Notes: generated by a model not told the origin, from the sequence alone. Shown: positions 16,070-26,065, counted from the stretch's first letter. The stretch is DNA of 64,000 nucleotides from Candidatus Poribacteria bacterium (GCA_009839745.1 VXPE01000122.1:14666-78665); one strand, 5' to 3'. Translations and numbers: made by a program.

Positions 16070-18097
16070 CTAACGGCGGCTTGCTCTGACGGTTTCCGTT
16101 TCCGTAGGAAACTGGATAATCTCAGACGCACCATCTGCATCATCTTCAGTGAGGAAGGCGCGGTTCGGCTGGTATGTTGGGACCAATTCTTGGAATTTAG
16201 TAACAATGCCTTCTGAATCCAATGCGTCTGCGAGTTGTGAGAGTTCTTCTATCTGGGCGAGGAGTTGGCGTTCTGCTATCTGCTCCAATTGTGCGACGAA
16301 AATACGCTGGTGCTTTGTGGCTGTAACGCCTTCTTGAGGGGTTAGGAGCTCCTCGTACAACTTTTCGCCCGGTTCTAAACCTGTAAATTCAATTTTGATG
16401 TCCGTGTCGACTTCAAGTCCCGAAAGGCGGATGAGGTCTTGGGCGAGGTCAAGAATTTTAATGGGGTCCCCCATGTCTAACATGAGAATTTCACCGTCGT
16501 TTCCCATAGCTCCTGCTTGGATGAGGAGTTGGACTGCTTCCGGGATGGTCATGAAGTAGCGTGTCGCTTCGCGATGTGTGACGGTGACGGGACCGCCCTT
16601 AGCGATCTGCCGTTTGAAATTGGGAATTACACTTGCCCGACTCCCAATAACGTTTCCGAAGCGGACTGCGATAAATCGGGTGCGGTTCTGCTTTGCTTTG
16701 CATTGCACCAATTTCTCTGTCACACGTTTGGAGGCACCGTAAACGCTCGTTGGGTTCACAGCTTTATCCGATGAGACGAGTATGAAAGCCTCTACCTCAT
16801 GCTCAATCGCGGTATTGATGAGGTTTTGCGTGCCAAGTATGTTGTTTTTAACGGCTTCATCGGGATGGTTTTCCATGAATTTAACATGCTTGTGTGCAGC
16901 AGCGTGAAAAATAATATCAGGACGGTATTTGCGCGTAACTTGTGAAACTTTAGCGTTATCCCGAATGTCGCCAATTACTAAAGCACGATTAAGGTATGGT
17001 TCGAATTCCCGGAGTTCTATATCTGTATGGTAGAGACTGTTTTCACCCCGCCCGAAGAGAATGAGGAGTTCGGGGTCCAGCTTCGCCACTTGTCGACAAA
17101 GTTCGGATCCGATTGAGCCGCCCGCTCCCGTTACCATCACGCGTTTTCCTGAGAGATATTTAGAGACCTCCGCGAGGTCCATTTGCGAGGTAGACCGTTT
17201 CAAAAGATCCTCAAATCGGACTTCCCGAATCTGGCTGACGCTGGCTCGTCCTTCAAGGATGGCATGAATGTTCGGGACGATTTTAAACTGACAGTCCCGG
17301 TATTCACACTGTCGGATAATATCACGAATTTTGCCGCCTGGTGCTGAAGGGATAGCGATGACGACCTCATCAATCTCACGCTTGCGAGCGATATAGGTTA
17401 GGTCGCGGGTCGTCCCCAAGACTTCAAGCCCTGCGACACTTCTGCCCACCTTGTGTGGTGCATCGTCAATAAAGCCGACTGGCACGTAGCCTTTTTCAGG
17501 GTGGTTTCTAAGGGCGCGGAGCACACCGATCCCCGTTTCACCTGCGCCAACAATAAGGACTTTTGTTGGCGGTTTTTGCATGGACGGTTGTGATTCGGCG
17601 TGTAGTCCTATTGCCCTTTTATTGCTTTGGGGTCTCCTATGTATCGTTCCTTTGTCTCTTTGGAAGATTTGCGCTGAAAATTTGGTAAACCCGATGAGTG
17701 CGAAGTTATAAAATCCATCGATTAAGAAAAGGATCCAAGCGATTTTTAGTAGCATGGACAGCCCAATAAGTCCTACAGTCGCGACGATAATCGCTGTTGC
17801 CAAGGCGCGAAATTCCTTAGCAGTGGCGTATTGCCATATCGGTTTGTAGAGATTGAAAGCTAGTAGTAAACCGACGCGGACTATTGTGACAGCAGCTGCG
17901 ATACCGAATCCGGTAATATGCTGTGGCTGGAAGGGAGATATATCAGCACTCTGCAGTATGGTGGAGAGTCCTGTAGCTTGTTCTAAAAAATCAAAACCGA
18001 GTTGCTTACCTGTCAAGTAAGCGAATAGAAATGCGAGATTGACGAGCAGCACATCAACAACAATTGTAAAACTCCATTTTATTTTGGGTTTATCCAT
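16070..18097 (-). CDS. CapD/FlaA1-like membrane nucleoside-diphosphate-sugar epimerase/dehydratase
   Basis: The 675-residue protein has four N-terminal transmembrane helices (about 1-140), a Rossmann CoA_binding_3-like domain (GAGETGIGVLRAL, about 185-300), and an SDR domain starting at VMVTGAGGSIGSELC. This is the PglF/WbpM layout; those enzymes dehydrate UDP-N-acetylglucosamine for surface glycans. The active-site stretch reads SSDKAVNPTSVYGASK, with tyrosine where WbpM and PglF relatives have methionine. This may point to a different chemistry. It lies between a GT4 glycosyltransferase and a sugar-phosphate transferase in one run. A family B element ends at its ATG. Confidence 0.9.
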   Translation of the reverse strand: MDKPKIKWSFTIVVDVLLVNLAFLFAYLTGKQLGFDFLEQATGLSTILQSADISPFQPQHITGFGIAAAVTIVRVGLLLAFNLYKPIWQYATAKEFRALATAIIVATVGLIGLSMLLKIAWILFLIDGFYNFALIGFTKFSAQIFQRDKGTIHRRPQSNKRAIGLHAESQPSMQKPPTKVLIVGAGETGIGVLRALRNHPEKGYVPVGFIDDAPHKVGRSVAGLEVLGTTRDLTYIARKREIDEVVIAIPSAPGGKIRDIIRQCEYRDCQFKIVPNIHAILEGRASVSQIREVRFEDLLKRSTSQMDLAEVSKYLSGKRVMVTGAGGSIGSELCRQVAKLDPELLILFGRGENSLYHTDIELREFEPYLNRALVIGDIRDNAKVSQVTRKYRPDIIFHAAAHKHVKFMENHPDEAVKNNILGTQNLINTAIEHEVEAFILVSSDKAVNPTSVYGASKRVTEKLVQCKAKQNRTRFIAVRFGNVIGSRASVIPNFKRQIAKGGPVTVTHREATRYFMTIPEAVQLLIQAGAMGNDGEILMLDMGDPIKILDLAQDLIRLSGLEVDTDIKIEFTGLEPGEKLYEELLTPQEGVTATKHQRIFVAQLEQIAERQLLAQIEELSQLADALDSEGIVTKFQELVPTYQPNRAFLTEDDADGASEIIQFPTETETVRASRR

Positions 18098-18150
18098 ATT
18101 TTAATTATTCCTTGCGGTTAAACAGTGTGGGTTCGGACTTTGACATGTCT
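18098..18150 (-). repeat. Family B leader element, copy B2
   Basis: On the minus strand the core CCGCAAGGAATAATTAAAAT (18117-18098) runs directly into the ATG of the epimerase gene. Its upstream part forms the last codons and stop of the preceding glycosyltransferase (TAA at 18118-18120). One element thus ends one gene and begins the next. Confidence 0.75.
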
Positions 18151-19371
18151 TTTCCGTGTATGAACTGCCTGTGCATAGACATGCTCTAAGCGTTCGCCGA
18201 TGGCTTCCCAACTATAATTGGTTTCGACGCGAGTTCTGGCGGTTTGCGCGAAAGTCTCTCGCGAATGCACATTATTCAGTAAATGAACGACCTGTTTCGT
18301 AAAGTCGGCGGGTGTATCGGCAACGAGTAATTCCTTGCCGATGTCTGCCTCTAACCCCATTGCACCAACGGAGGTTGTGACAACTGGCACTCCCATCGCC
18401 ATTGCCTCCAGGTTTTTTGTTTGTATGCCTGATCCTGCCCGTAAAGGGGCAACAAAAACAGACGCCTTTTCAAAATAGGGGCGGATGTCTGGAACATAAC
18501 CTGTGACGACTACACCGTCCTGTGTCTCAAGCCGCTTTACCTGATCCGATGGATGATTGCCTACTATATAAAATTGCGCGTTCGGATGACTCTCGCGGAT
18601 ACGCGGAAAAATCTCGTTACAAAAATAGATTGCGGCATCCGAATTCGGAAAATAGTTCATTGTTCCGGTAAAGAGCATCAAGGGTGTGGATTGTGCTGCT
18701 GACTTCGGTTGAAAATATCCGAGATCGACCCCCATTGGAACTATCGACAGATTTAGAGTGTTGTCCTGCTTTAGGAGATAGTCCTGATCAAAACGTGCGA
18801 CAACAGTGCCGCAGTCAAAAGCCTTCATAATGTTGACTTCGTAACGCCGGACCCGCTTTTCCTCTAATTTTACCAAAAAACGCTTTGGAGTGCAATCTAA
18901 TTTAATTTTCGCGAGCCACGGATTGCTTTCCAGTTCGGCGCGACGGCTCAGATTTAGTGCCAATGAATCACACAAATCTAAGACTTTGGTGGGACCCTGG
19001 ACTTCCGTCACGTATTGTCCCATCCGAAAGAGTTGTGCGTGAATCAGTTCAAAGTTCTCTTGTTCGAGGAGTTGGTTAATCTTCCGTTGCATCTGGGGTG
19101 AGTACCAGTAATGCAACTGAAGTGGACGACGCGATAAGCAGTGGATCCCTGTATTCATGAAGGCAAAAGAACGATGAAAACGGACCCATTCTACGCGTTC
19201 ACAAAAGGGTTCTAAATGCTTCGCGGATTCAATATCGTTTCCAGATTCTGCAAAGTAAACGAGTGTTACGGCATGTTGTTTCGAAAGTTGTTTAATAAAA
19301 TTGTAAGACCGGATCCGATCGCCCCGATGTGGTGGATATGGGCATCGGAGGCTTAAAAATAGAATCTTCAT
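18118..19371 (-). CDS. GT4-family glycosyltransferase, similar to exosortase-linked sugar transferases
   Basis: The 417-residue GT-B enzyme opens MKILFLSLRCPYPPHRGD and has the C-terminal nucleotide-sugar site stretches LFTGTMNYFPN, VTGYVPDIRPYFE and PLRAGSGIQTKNLEAMAMG with the E-x7-E pattern. The beginning resembles the TIGR03087 group associated with PEP-CTERM/exosortase systems, though no exosortase is in view. It probably adds a sugar during surface polysaccharide synthesis, together with the two genes downstream. The ATG is preceded by CCATAGTTAAAAAG, resembling the tail of family A elements but without a clear hairpin. Confidence 0.9.
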   Translation of the reverse strand: MKILFLSLRCPYPPHRGDRIRSYNFIKQLSKQHAVTLVYFAESGNDIESAKHLEPFCERVEWVRFHRSFAFMNTGIHCLSRRPLQLHYWYSPQMQRKINQLLEQENFELIHAQLFRMGQYVTEVQGPTKVLDLCDSLALNLSRRAELESNPWLAKIKLDCTPKRFLVKLEEKRVRRYEVNIMKAFDCGTVVARFDQDYLLKQDNTLNLSIVPMGVDLGYFQPKSAAQSTPLMLFTGTMNYFPNSDAAIYFCNEIFPRIRESHPNAQFYIVGNHPSDQVKRLETQDGVVVTGYVPDIRPYFEKASVFVAPLRAGSGIQTKNLEAMAMGVPVVTTSVGAMGLEADIGKELLVADTPADFTKQVVHLLNNVHSRETFAQTARTRVETNYSWEAIGERLEHVYAQAVHTRKRHVKVRTHTV

Positions 19372-19392
19372 CTTTTTAACTATGGAACATCT

Positions 19393-19686
19393 TCATTCGC
19401 TGCGTTTTTCGTCGGGCAATTCCGCTTCATCAATCAGCATAACTGGGATGCCTTCACGGATCGGATAGCGACGTTGACATCTGCCGACACACACGAGTTT
19501 CTGTGCCGTTTCATGGTATTCTATCCCACCTTTACAGGCTGGACATGCGAGAATCTCAAGTAGCGTCTTTGAAATTTTAATTTTACCTTGCGGTTCGGTG
19601 AGGTCATTTGAATGAACAACGATCCTCTCCGTAGAGCCGCCCTCCTTGTGCAAGTTTTTGGTGTGAAGTCTTAGCCTCCGTGGCAT
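19393..19686 (-). CDS. Trm112-like small zinc-ribbon protein
   Basis: The last 60 residues ([16 protein letters not shown], then [25 protein letters not shown]) are a typical Trm112/YcaR-like domain. In other organisms such proteins activate methyltransferases; in bacteria their role is mostly unknown. The start is uncertain. The frame is open from an ATG at 19686 that overlaps the secA stop, but the first 36 or so residues come from spacer and a family B repeat ([10 protein letters not shown]). Relatives begin near [10 protein letters not shown], where this gene has ATT instead of ATG. Either the long form is made by coupling to secA, or ATT is used. Confidence 0.8.
   Translation of the reverse strand: MPRRLRLHTKNLHKEGGSTERIVVHSNDLTEPQGKIKISKTLLEILACPACKGGIEYHETAQKLVCVGRCQRRYPIREGIPVMLIDEAELPDEKRSE
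19571..19606 (-). repeat. Family B leader element, copy B3, read in frame
   Basis: On the minus strand, CACCGAACCGCAAGG is followed by TAAAATTAAAATTTC. It sits just where the Trm112-like domain should start but offers no ATG. It is translated as [10 protein letters not shown] if the long form is made. Confidence 0.7.
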
Positions 19687-22466
19687 CTCTTATATTTCTT
19701 GCCGCTTCCGCAAGGACAAGGTGCGTTTCTACCGACCTTCGGGATGTTCCCCATCGCCTGTTGCGAAGCAAATTCGGCATCAGCACGGGTTGCGGCTGCA
19801 CGGTTGCGTTGGGGTGCCCTCGGCTGGGGTCTACGCCGTCTGTCCGTTCGCTGACTCGGTGCCCTACGCGGTGCCTCGGTATTAACGCGAGATTTGAAGA
19901 TGAACTCACTGACCTGTTCCTCAATCTGTTGATACATATTTTCAAAGACAGAGAGCGCTTCGTTTTTGAAAACGACGATCGGGTCTTTGCCGCCATATCC
20001 TGCGCCGAACCGAATACCTTCCTCAATATAGTCGATGTTATGGAGGTGTTCCTTCCAGTGATCATCAATTCGGTCCAAAAGGAGTAAGCGTTCAAGGATA
20101 CGCATCATTCCTGGACCCATTTCTGCTTCGCGGGCTTCATAAGCGGTGCGCAACACCTGCAGTGTTTGTTCTTGAACCTCCTCGGGACTCGCCTGCGCCA
20201 AGGGTGTTTCCCATATCGGCTCGACTGGGAATGTGGTCGTCAACCACTGTTGAAACCGGTCAGGGGTCTCAAGGGGGCTTTCCGCCTTTTCTCCCATATT
20301 GTCCTCAATTGCATCTCTGACAACCCTCTCAATCATTCCCCAAATTGTGGTTTTGAGAGAGGTAGGGACTTTGGCATCCTTTTCAGCGAGTGCGGCGAGC
20401 CCCCCCTCGTCTGCCGTCTGTGCGTGTTCTTCAGGTAATTCGGCGATATCCGTGGTAGCAGCCAAGACGGTGTCCCGCAAGGTGTAGATGGTGTCGCGCT
20501 GTGTATCCATGACATCATCGAATTTGAGAAGATTCTTTCGGATCTCGAAATACATCTGTTCAACACGCGTCTGTGCCTTCTCAATGGATTTGGTGACCCA
20601 CGGATGCTCTAACGGGACGCCTTCATCTATTCCGGCGCGTGACATTAACCCTTGCAAACGCTCAGATCCGAATTTTCGCATCAATTCGTCTTCAAGGGAG
20701 AGATAGAATCGGGATGAACCTGGGTCGCCCTGTCTCCCGGCGCGCCCACGGAGTTGGTTATCAATACGGCGGGACTCGTGGCGTTCAGTGCCGACGATAT
20801 GGAGTCCTCCAGCGGCTAATACGTTCTCTCTGTTTTCGTCGCAAATGGCTTGCGCTTCTGCGAGTGCTGCTTGGAATTCTTCGGACTCTGGGGAGAGCGC
20901 TTCTGTCTTCGCTTTCCGTTTCCGGAGCGTTTCGAGTGCCATACCTTCGGGGTTACCGCCAAGGAGAATGTCTACACCTCTACCTGCCATATTCGTTGCG
21001 ATTGTCACAGCGCCCGGCACTCCTGCTTGTGCGATGATGTCGGCTTCGCGTGCGTGCTCTTTGGCGTTCAGCACCTGATGGCGGATTTTACGGTGTTTGG
21101 TTCTGAGCATTTTGCTCAATTTCTCGGAATTTTCAATCGAAACAGTGCCAACAAGGACGGGACGTCCTTTCTCGGTTTGCTCGACGATATCTTCCAGAAC
21201 GGCACTGTATTTTGCGTCTTCAGTGCTGTAAATTTGATCGGAATTGTCAACCCGGATCATCGGTTCGTTGGTGGGAATGACGGAAACCTCTAATCCATAG
21301 ATGTGTGCGAATTCGTTGGCTTCCGTAGCGGCGGTCCCTGTCATACCTGCGAGTTTGTTATACATGCGGAAGTAGTTTTGGTAGGTAATCTTGGCACCGG
21401 TTTCGCTTTCCTCAACGACCTTAACGCGTTCTTTCGCTTCAATGGCTTGATGGAGTCCTTCACTGAGCCGTCTCCCGATCTGTTTCCGTCCTGTGAATTC
21501 GTCAACGAGAAGGACTTCGCCATTTTCGACGAGGTAATCGACATCGCGCTTATAGAGCTGGTGCGCAGAAAGTGCCTGATTGACGTGATGCACCATAGCG
21601 ATGTTGGTGTGTTCATAGAGATTCCCCACGCCGAGACGCCGTTCGACTTCCTCAACGCCTTCATCGGTCAGGGTTGCACTGCCGCGCGATTTCCCCTGTT
21701 GATCGATTTGAAAGTGTTCACCTTCTCGGAGTTGTGCGACGACGCCGTTAATTTGCTTGTAAAGTTCTGGTGGTTTACCGGAGGGTTCTGAGATGATGAG
21801 GGGCGTGCGGGATTCATCAATGAGGATGCTGTCAACTTCGTCAAGGATGGCGTAGACATGCCCGCGCTGGACCTTATCTTCAACTGAGAGGGATTTGTTG
21901 TCCCAGAGGTAATCGAATCCAAATTCGCTGTGAACGCCGTAGGTAATGTCTGATTTGTATCCGAGTCTTTTCTGTTCCTTCGGCATTAGACTGAGTGTCA
22001 ATCCCACAGAGAGTCCGAGGAAGTTATAAATTTTGCCCATCCATTCGGCATCACGCCGGGCGAGGTAGTCGTTGACGGTGGCAAGGTGGACACCTTTTCC
22101 CGTCAAAGCGTTCAGATAGACGGCGAGGGTTGAGGTAAGCGTTTTGCCTTCACCCGTGCGCATCTCTGCGATAGTGCCTCGGTGGAGTGCGATACCGCCC
22201 ATGAGTTGGACATCGTAGTGTCGCTGCTTTAGGGTTCGCACCGCGGCTTCACGGACGACAGCGAAGGCGTCTGGTAAGAGGTCATCAAGGGATACCCCGG
22301 CATCCAACTGTCGGCGAAATTCTGGTGTTTTGGATTGCAGTTGGGCATCGGTGAGTTTTTTGATTTCGGGTTCGCGTTGATTGATGGCTTCAACGATGTC
22401 GCGAAACTTCTTGACATCACGATCCTCTTTACTGCCGAAGACTTTGGTTATCATTTTTTGGAACAT
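19671..22466 (-). CDS. secA: Preprotein translocase ATPase SecA
   Basis: The 931-residue motor drives preproteins through SecYEG. NBD1 holds MRTGEGKTL (Walker A, about residue 100) and [16 protein letters not shown] (Walker B). The preprotein cross-linking region, NBD2 ([25 protein letters not shown]) and the helical scaffold follow. The C terminus is an arginine-rich linker and a zinc/SecB-binding SEC-C motif ([15 protein letters not shown]). The length is within the family range. The ATG at 22466 is directly preceded by a family A element with its hairpin. Confidence 0.97.
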   Translation of the reverse strand: MFQKMITKVFGSKEDRDVKKFRDIVEAINQREPEIKKLTDAQLQSKTPEFRRQLDAGVSLDDLLPDAFAVVREAAVRTLKQRHYDVQLMGGIALHRGTIAEMRTGEGKTLTSTLAVYLNALTGKGVHLATVNDYLARRDAEWMGKIYNFLGLSVGLTLSLMPKEQKRLGYKSDITYGVHSEFGFDYLWDNKSLSVEDKVQRGHVYAILDEVDSILIDESRTPLIISEPSGKPPELYKQINGVVAQLREGEHFQIDQQGKSRGSATLTDEGVEEVERRLGVGNLYEHTNIAMVHHVNQALSAHQLYKRDVDYLVENGEVLLVDEFTGRKQIGRRLSEGLHQAIEAKERVKVVEESETGAKITYQNYFRMYNKLAGMTGTAATEANEFAHIYGLEVSVIPTNEPMIRVDNSDQIYSTEDAKYSAVLEDIVEQTEKGRPVLVGTVSIENSEKLSKMLRTKHRKIRHQVLNAKEHAREADIIAQAGVPGAVTIATNMAGRGVDILLGGNPEGMALETLRKRKAKTEALSPESEEFQAALAEAQAICDENRENVLAAGGLHIVGTERHESRRIDNQLRGRAGRQGDPGSSRFYLSLEDELMRKFGSERLQGLMSRAGIDEGVPLEHPWVTKSIEKAQTRVEQMYFEIRKNLLKFDDVMDTQRDTIYTLRDTVLAATTDIAELPEEHAQTADEGGLAALAEKDAKVPTSLKTTIWGMIERVVRDAIEDNMGEKAESPLETPDRFQQWLTTTFPVEPIWETPLAQASPEEVQEQTLQVLRTAYEAREAEMGPGMMRILERLLLLDRIDDHWKEHLHNIDYIEEGIRFGAGYGGKDPIVVFKNEALSVFENMYQQIEEQVSEFIFKSRVNTEAPRRAPSQRTDRRRRPQPRAPQRNRAAATRADAEFASQQAMGNIPKVGRNAPCPCGSGKKYKRCHGG

Positions 22467-22511
22467 TTTTTTAACTATTGCTCCTGGGCGCCTTTCACGT
22501 TGTGAAAGGCG
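22467..22511 (-). repeat. Family A leader element, copy A3, abutting secA
   Basis: On the minus strand, a hairpin at 22511-22489 has left arm CGCCTTTC, loop ACAACG and right arm TGAAAGGCG. The tail CCCAGGAGCAATA then GTTAAAAAA runs directly into the secA ATG. Arm lengths and loop match copies A1, A2 and A4, but the stem sequence differs with pairing kept. AGGAG in the tail could be the ribosome site, 14 bases from the ATG. Confidence 0.75.
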
Positions 22512-22542
22512 ATATATTTCTAAGTCGTGATCGACTTGGCAT

Positions 22543-23673
22543 CTACGCCCCGTTCGTTTCAGTTAATTGCGATTCGGATGGGACTAACACATTCTGTCCG
22601 TCGAGTTTTTTTCTTAATATCGTATAAATTACCGTGTTTCCGGCAGAGGCGATTGAAAACAGGTATGCAATTATCAATCCCACACTCATGAGAAGTGTGA
22701 TCGTCAGAAAGATAGCGGTTACTGGGGTTGTAACTGTCGCCATTCCTGTTAGTGTCGGTATTTGATCACTTGTAGCGGTATTGAAAACTCCGAGACTGTT
22801 AACATAAGGCAGTGTTGCTATCCTTTCAATAGCCCCACCGAGCCATAGGTTCGCGTAACTCATCAACTGCTGCATCATTTCGGTGTGGAAGAGGCGCGTT
22901 GGAAGCGTCATGATCGAAAAGCCCGCGAGGCAAAAGAATGCCCAGATCGGCACGAAAATCAATTTGATCAGGAGCAACATCACCTCATAACACACTAACA
23001 ACCAAGGTTTGTTCCAAACGATCGCGAATTGCTGATAAATTATTTCAAATGCATCGGCACCCGTGGCAGCGGCAACGGCTGGCACAAAGAGCAAACTCAC
23101 ACTGAAAACGACCGCCATGAACACCATCAGAAGACCGAGGAAAAATCCGATCGGCATGAGCAGCGAGGTGAACATGAGGAACGGTTTTCCCACTGCTGGT
23201 AACTTCGCGATCCCTGCGATGCTGAGGGGGATTATCGCGAGAAATATCTGGATGAGTAGTAAACCGATGAACGCGCCGAAAACGGATTTCCAATGTCCTT
23301 TGAGGAATCCCAAAGCGTCCCCGACCGAAAAGAAGATATCCCCACGGAGCTGCTCGATGGTAATTTTAGAAGCCACGGTGCTTGCCAAGAAAAAGATGCA
23401 CGCGAAGCTGACTATCCCTACCCACATTGCGATTTCAGTTGTCTGCGTAAGTCCTGCATCACCGAAGGGTGGTAGAGGTAGGAGGGCATACGTGTTCCAG
23501 AAGTCCTGCACGGCAGTGCCTCCTACACTGACGAGACTGAGATACACCAAAGTTTCATAGATGAGATATGCGAGAACGAGTCCAATGAAATGAACTGCGA
23601 TCTTTCGTCCACTGAATCCGTAGCGGATAACTTGGAAAATATCCCTGAAATCGAAGTAGCGTTTTTCCATCAA
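22543..23673 (-). CDS. Multi-pass membrane protein of unknown function
   Basis: I do not recognise this 376-residue protein. It has about seven hydrophobic segments (near residues 25-50, 85-110, 140-165, 180-225 as two helices, 245-280 and 335-365) and begins with a cytoplasmic-looking [15 protein letters not shown] segment. It lies directly upstream of secA and has its own promoter-like sequence at 23709-23738. The position suggests an envelope role, but nothing in the sequence names it. Confidence 0.75.
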   Translation of the reverse strand: MMEKRYFDFRDIFQVIRYGFSGRKIAVHFIGLVLAYLIYETLVYLSLVSVGGTAVQDFWNTYALLPLPPFGDAGLTQTTEIAMWVGIVSFACIFFLASTVASKITIEQLRGDIFFSVGDALGFLKGHWKSVFGAFIGLLLIQIFLAIIPLSIAGIAKLPAVGKPFLMFTSLLMPIGFFLGLLMVFMAVVFSVSLLFVPAVAAATGADAFEIIYQQFAIVWNKPWLLVCYEVMLLLIKLIFVPIWAFFCLAGFSIMTLPTRLFHTEMMQQLMSYANLWLGGAIERIATLPYVNSLGVFNTATSDQIPTLTGMATVTTPVTAIFLTITLLMSVGLIIAYLFSIASAGNTVIYTILRKKLDGQNVLVPSESQLTETNGA

Positions 23674-23708
23674 GGGTTCTTCTGCTTTTTTTGCGTATTC
23701 TTATATTA

Positions 23709-23738
23709 ATGATACGATAATTTGGGGTATTTTGTCAA
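23709..23738 (-). promoter_or_regulatory. Sigma-70-type promoter upstream of the membrane protein-secA run
   Basis: On the minus strand a perfect -35 TTGACA (23738-23733) and a -10-like TATCAT (23714-23709) are separated by 18 bases. They lie 36 bases upstream of the ATG at 23673. Confidence 0.6.
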
Positions 23739-23751
23739 GTGGTTATTCTTG

Positions 23752-24468
23752 TCAGTTGTCAGTAGGGGCAACGTTGGCGGTGACGGGGAGGGTCAGTGTT
23801 CGTTGGTTTGGGAAGTGGACAGTGAGTAGCGATGCAAAGGTGCCTCTGTCTTTCAAGGGACCGAGTTGGACAGTAATGAGAGCGGTATCTGTTTCCAGAT
23901 CGCGTGTTATCCGCCAAGTGAGTGCCTCATGTCCCGATGGCAGCAGGTGGATGTCCGATGTGTTGAGTGGGGCATTCACAGTGAGTTTAAGGGTCTTTTG
24001 ATGCATCGTTTCGGGATGGACCTTCCCAAATTCGCAAATGCTCGGTGTGAGGATCGCAAATCGTTTCGGGGCGGCGATGATTGTTAGATGGACAATTGGG
24101 GTCTTGGGACTGTCTGTGAAGATAGTGGTGGTTGCCGAGGTCTCGTCATCGGGCAAAAGTTCTGCGGTGAGGTGTATCTGGAATATGGCTTCTGTATCGG
24201 GTTGGATCACTTCCGATCCTGTGATTTCGGCGTAACTGCACCCGGTGTGGACGTTTTGGATGTGGAGGGGGGATTTTCCGACGTTTCGGGCTGTTACGGC
24301 TCGCGTTACGGGTCCCTCCCATTCTGGGAGCGTTCCGAAGTGGATCTGTTGCTGCGTTAGGAAGAGTTCGGCTGCGGGCGGTTGCCGGTTGTTGATGAGA
24401 AAGACAATAAGTCCAGAGATCAGTAAGGTAGGGATGATAATGGTTGTGAGGATTGTGCGTTTGGACAT
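23752..24468 (-). CDS. DUF1573-like membrane-anchored protein
   Basis: The 238-residue protein has an N-terminal transmembrane anchor (about 5-25). A DUF1573-type Ig-like domain follows, with the characteristic TARNVGKSPLHIQNVHTGCSYAE stretch (about 58-80), in which relatives use the cysteine after a TGC. A second beta-rich half follows. Such proteins are exported and of unknown function. GGAGCATCT precedes the ATG. The stop codon TGA lies inside a family G repeat (TGTCAGTTGTCAGT on the plus strand). Confidence 0.75.
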   Translation of the reverse strand: MSKRTILTTIIIPTLLISGLIVFLINNRQPPAAELFLTQQQIHFGTLPEWEGPVTRAVTARNVGKSPLHIQNVHTGCSYAEITGSEVIQPDTEAIFQIHLTAELLPDDETSATTTIFTDSPKTPIVHLTIIAAPKRFAILTPSICEFGKVHPETMHQKTLKLTVNAPLNTSDIHLLPSGHEALTWRITRDLETDTALITVQLGPLKDRGTFASLLTVHFPNQRTLTLPVTANVAPTDN

Positions 24469-24618
24469 AGATGCTCCTATGCGTATTTCTGCGTATTGTT
24501 GCAGGCTGCCATTTAGAAAATTACTCAGCTTTAAACTTACCTTGTCAAGGAATAAAGGCGATGCGTAGAACGACTGCTTTCCTCATGAACTGCCTACGCA
24601 GCCTGAATCAGGTGTTGT

Positions 24619-25320
24619 CTATCTCCCCTTGAGTTGTCCCCATATTAGGGTTAATTTTATTTCTGGAGAGACGTTCAGTCCGGAGATGGTGAAGGAATCC
24701 GCCCATGCCGCGCCGACCCATTCGTTTGCGATGTTAATGCCTTCCATAACGAAGCCGAGAATCTCAATCTTATTGAAGTTCGCGTCTTGGAAGGCTGTGC
24801 GGAGTTCGCCATCTGCGAACAATACAAAATGTCCGTTATTAAATTGGAGTTCCATCTTTGAGAGGGCATCCGTTTCCCAGCGGGTGCGTGGTTCTCTGGA
24901 GAGCCGAGTTCGGAAGGGATGGCTGCTCCCTTTACCGTCGAAACGCCTCGCTCTGATTTCATCTGGGAAAAACACGTAGAAGAAAGGATCCTCTTCCGAG
25001 GTGTCGAGGAAATGGCGTCCTACACAAAAGCCGAAACGTGTTTTGTCGCCACCGAAGTCGTTTATCGTGATTGTGAAGTTCCTGTAGGGGGGTGGGAGCG
25101 CGGTGAATTGGTAAAGTTCGTATTGCACATCCCAGTCTCGGTTGACCTCTGCGTGTAAGAATCCGTCGTTGATTTTCCAGATGGCATCGTTGCCGATGAC
25201 GCGCCACGCCTCCGGCTTTTCCGCATCGAAATCATCGTGCCACGTCGCGGCGGAGGCGGAAAGGGTGCAGCTCATGAACATATAAAAGAGTATGAGGCGT
25301 GTTGTGTTTTTGTTTGACAT
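24619..25320 (-). CDS. Secreted protein of the duplicated cassette, type B (copy 2)
   Basis: The 233-residue protein has a signal peptide (MSNKNTTRLILFYMFMSC, cleavage near SASAA). Its single domain looks like a lectin/LamG-type beta sandwich: TWHDDFDAEKPEAWRVIGNDAIWKI..., KMELQFNNGHFVLFADGELRTAF. It is a clear paralogue of the protein at 26116, with shared GNDAxWxIxDGFLxAE and NIxxxWVxAWxDxFxIxGLxVSP patterns. The ATG at 25320 lies just after the stop of the preceding gene, implying coupling. Function is unknown; carbohydrate binding is only suggested by fold. Confidence 0.7.
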   Translation of the reverse strand: MSNKNTTRLILFYMFMSCTLSASAATWHDDFDAEKPEAWRVIGNDAIWKINDGFLHAEVNRDWDVQYELYQFTALPPPYRNFTITINDFGGDKTRFGFCVGRHFLDTSEEDPFFYVFFPDEIRARRFDGKGSSHPFRTRLSREPRTRWETDALSKMELQFNNGHFVLFADGELRTAFQDANFNKIEILGFVMEGINIANEWVGAAWADSFTISGLNVSPEIKLTLIWGQLKGR

Positions 25321-25324
25321 GGGA

Positions 25325-26065
25325 TTAATTGATTTTGATGCAGTCATACCACTGCTGCGTTTTCTTTCCTTTTCGGCTGAGGACCCCAGGTTTGCGTTCG
25401 ACTGGGGGTCCGAAGTCTCCATCTTTCTGTTTTAGGACGTTCCAGTCTGGGGGAAACCATGTCCTGAGGGTTTTGCAATCGACTTCAACGGTTTCACCCT
25501 CCCATCCGCCGATCTTGTAATACATCGGGCAGACCCACCGCTCTGCGCCGCGGGCATATCGCCGCCAACCGATAACAGAGGCTTGTGCTCGGATAATGTT
25601 CCCGTCTCGCCAGTGTCGTTCGACGCCGCTCCACGGATAGCCGGTTGTTCCGCCGCCTACACTAATTTCATCCCATCCTAAATCGTCATGGAGCGTAATA
25701 TAGGAGAAGTTCGTACCCCACGGTGTCTCGTCCGTACTGAAATACCACCGCTGCCCACGATACCAACGGAGTGCACCTCGGATGCTTGAACGGGAAACTG
25801 TTGCATTTTCGATGGTTTCTACGATGTCGAACCGCCCCCTATTGTTATAAGGGTTGTGAACACCGACGCAGAGGGTCAACGAGTTGACTTCAGGTCCGAA
25901 CCACGTGCCGTTTGATCCCGGGGTTCTGTAATAGAATCCTGAATTCGCGGGTTGTGCACGCTCCCCAGGGTTCAATCTTGCTCTGGCGTAGGTGCTCCAA
26001 AACGCGATGAGGAGCACCACTCCGAGTAGAGATGCATTGAAAATCAGATCTAAGTTTTTTTGCAT
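25325..26065 (-). CDS. Secreted protein of the duplicated cassette, type A (copy 2)
   Basis: I do not recognise this 246-residue family. It has one N-terminal hydrophobic segment (about 8-26), acting as signal or anchor. Its core patterns are shared with the protein at 26878: YYRxPG, WFGPEVxSxxLC, NPxNxxGxFDI, WYRxQxWxFxTDxTPWGT, GYPWSGxExHWRxG, and a final LSRxxKxTxxWYDC. The ATG abuts an ATTAAAAA tail preceded by GTGACAACT of a family G repeat. Confidence 0.7.
   Translation of the reverse strand: MQKNLDLIFNASLLGVVLLIAFWSTYARARLNPGERAQPANSGFYYRTPGSNGTWFGPEVNSLTLCVGVHNPYNNRGRFDIVETIENATVSRSSIRGALRWYRGQRWYFSTDETPWGTNFSYITLHDDLGWDEISVGGGTTGYPWSGVERHWRDGNIIRAQASVIGWRRYARGAERWVCPMYYKIGGWEGETVEVDCKTLRTWFPPDWNVLKQKDGDFGPPVERKPGVLSRKGKKTQQWYDCIKIN

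Noticed and set aside
19571-19606. LTEPQGK(I/L)KI read as a conserved protein motif in two genes
   Set aside because: The peptide is a translation of family B DNA at the border of unrelated genes, not protein homology.
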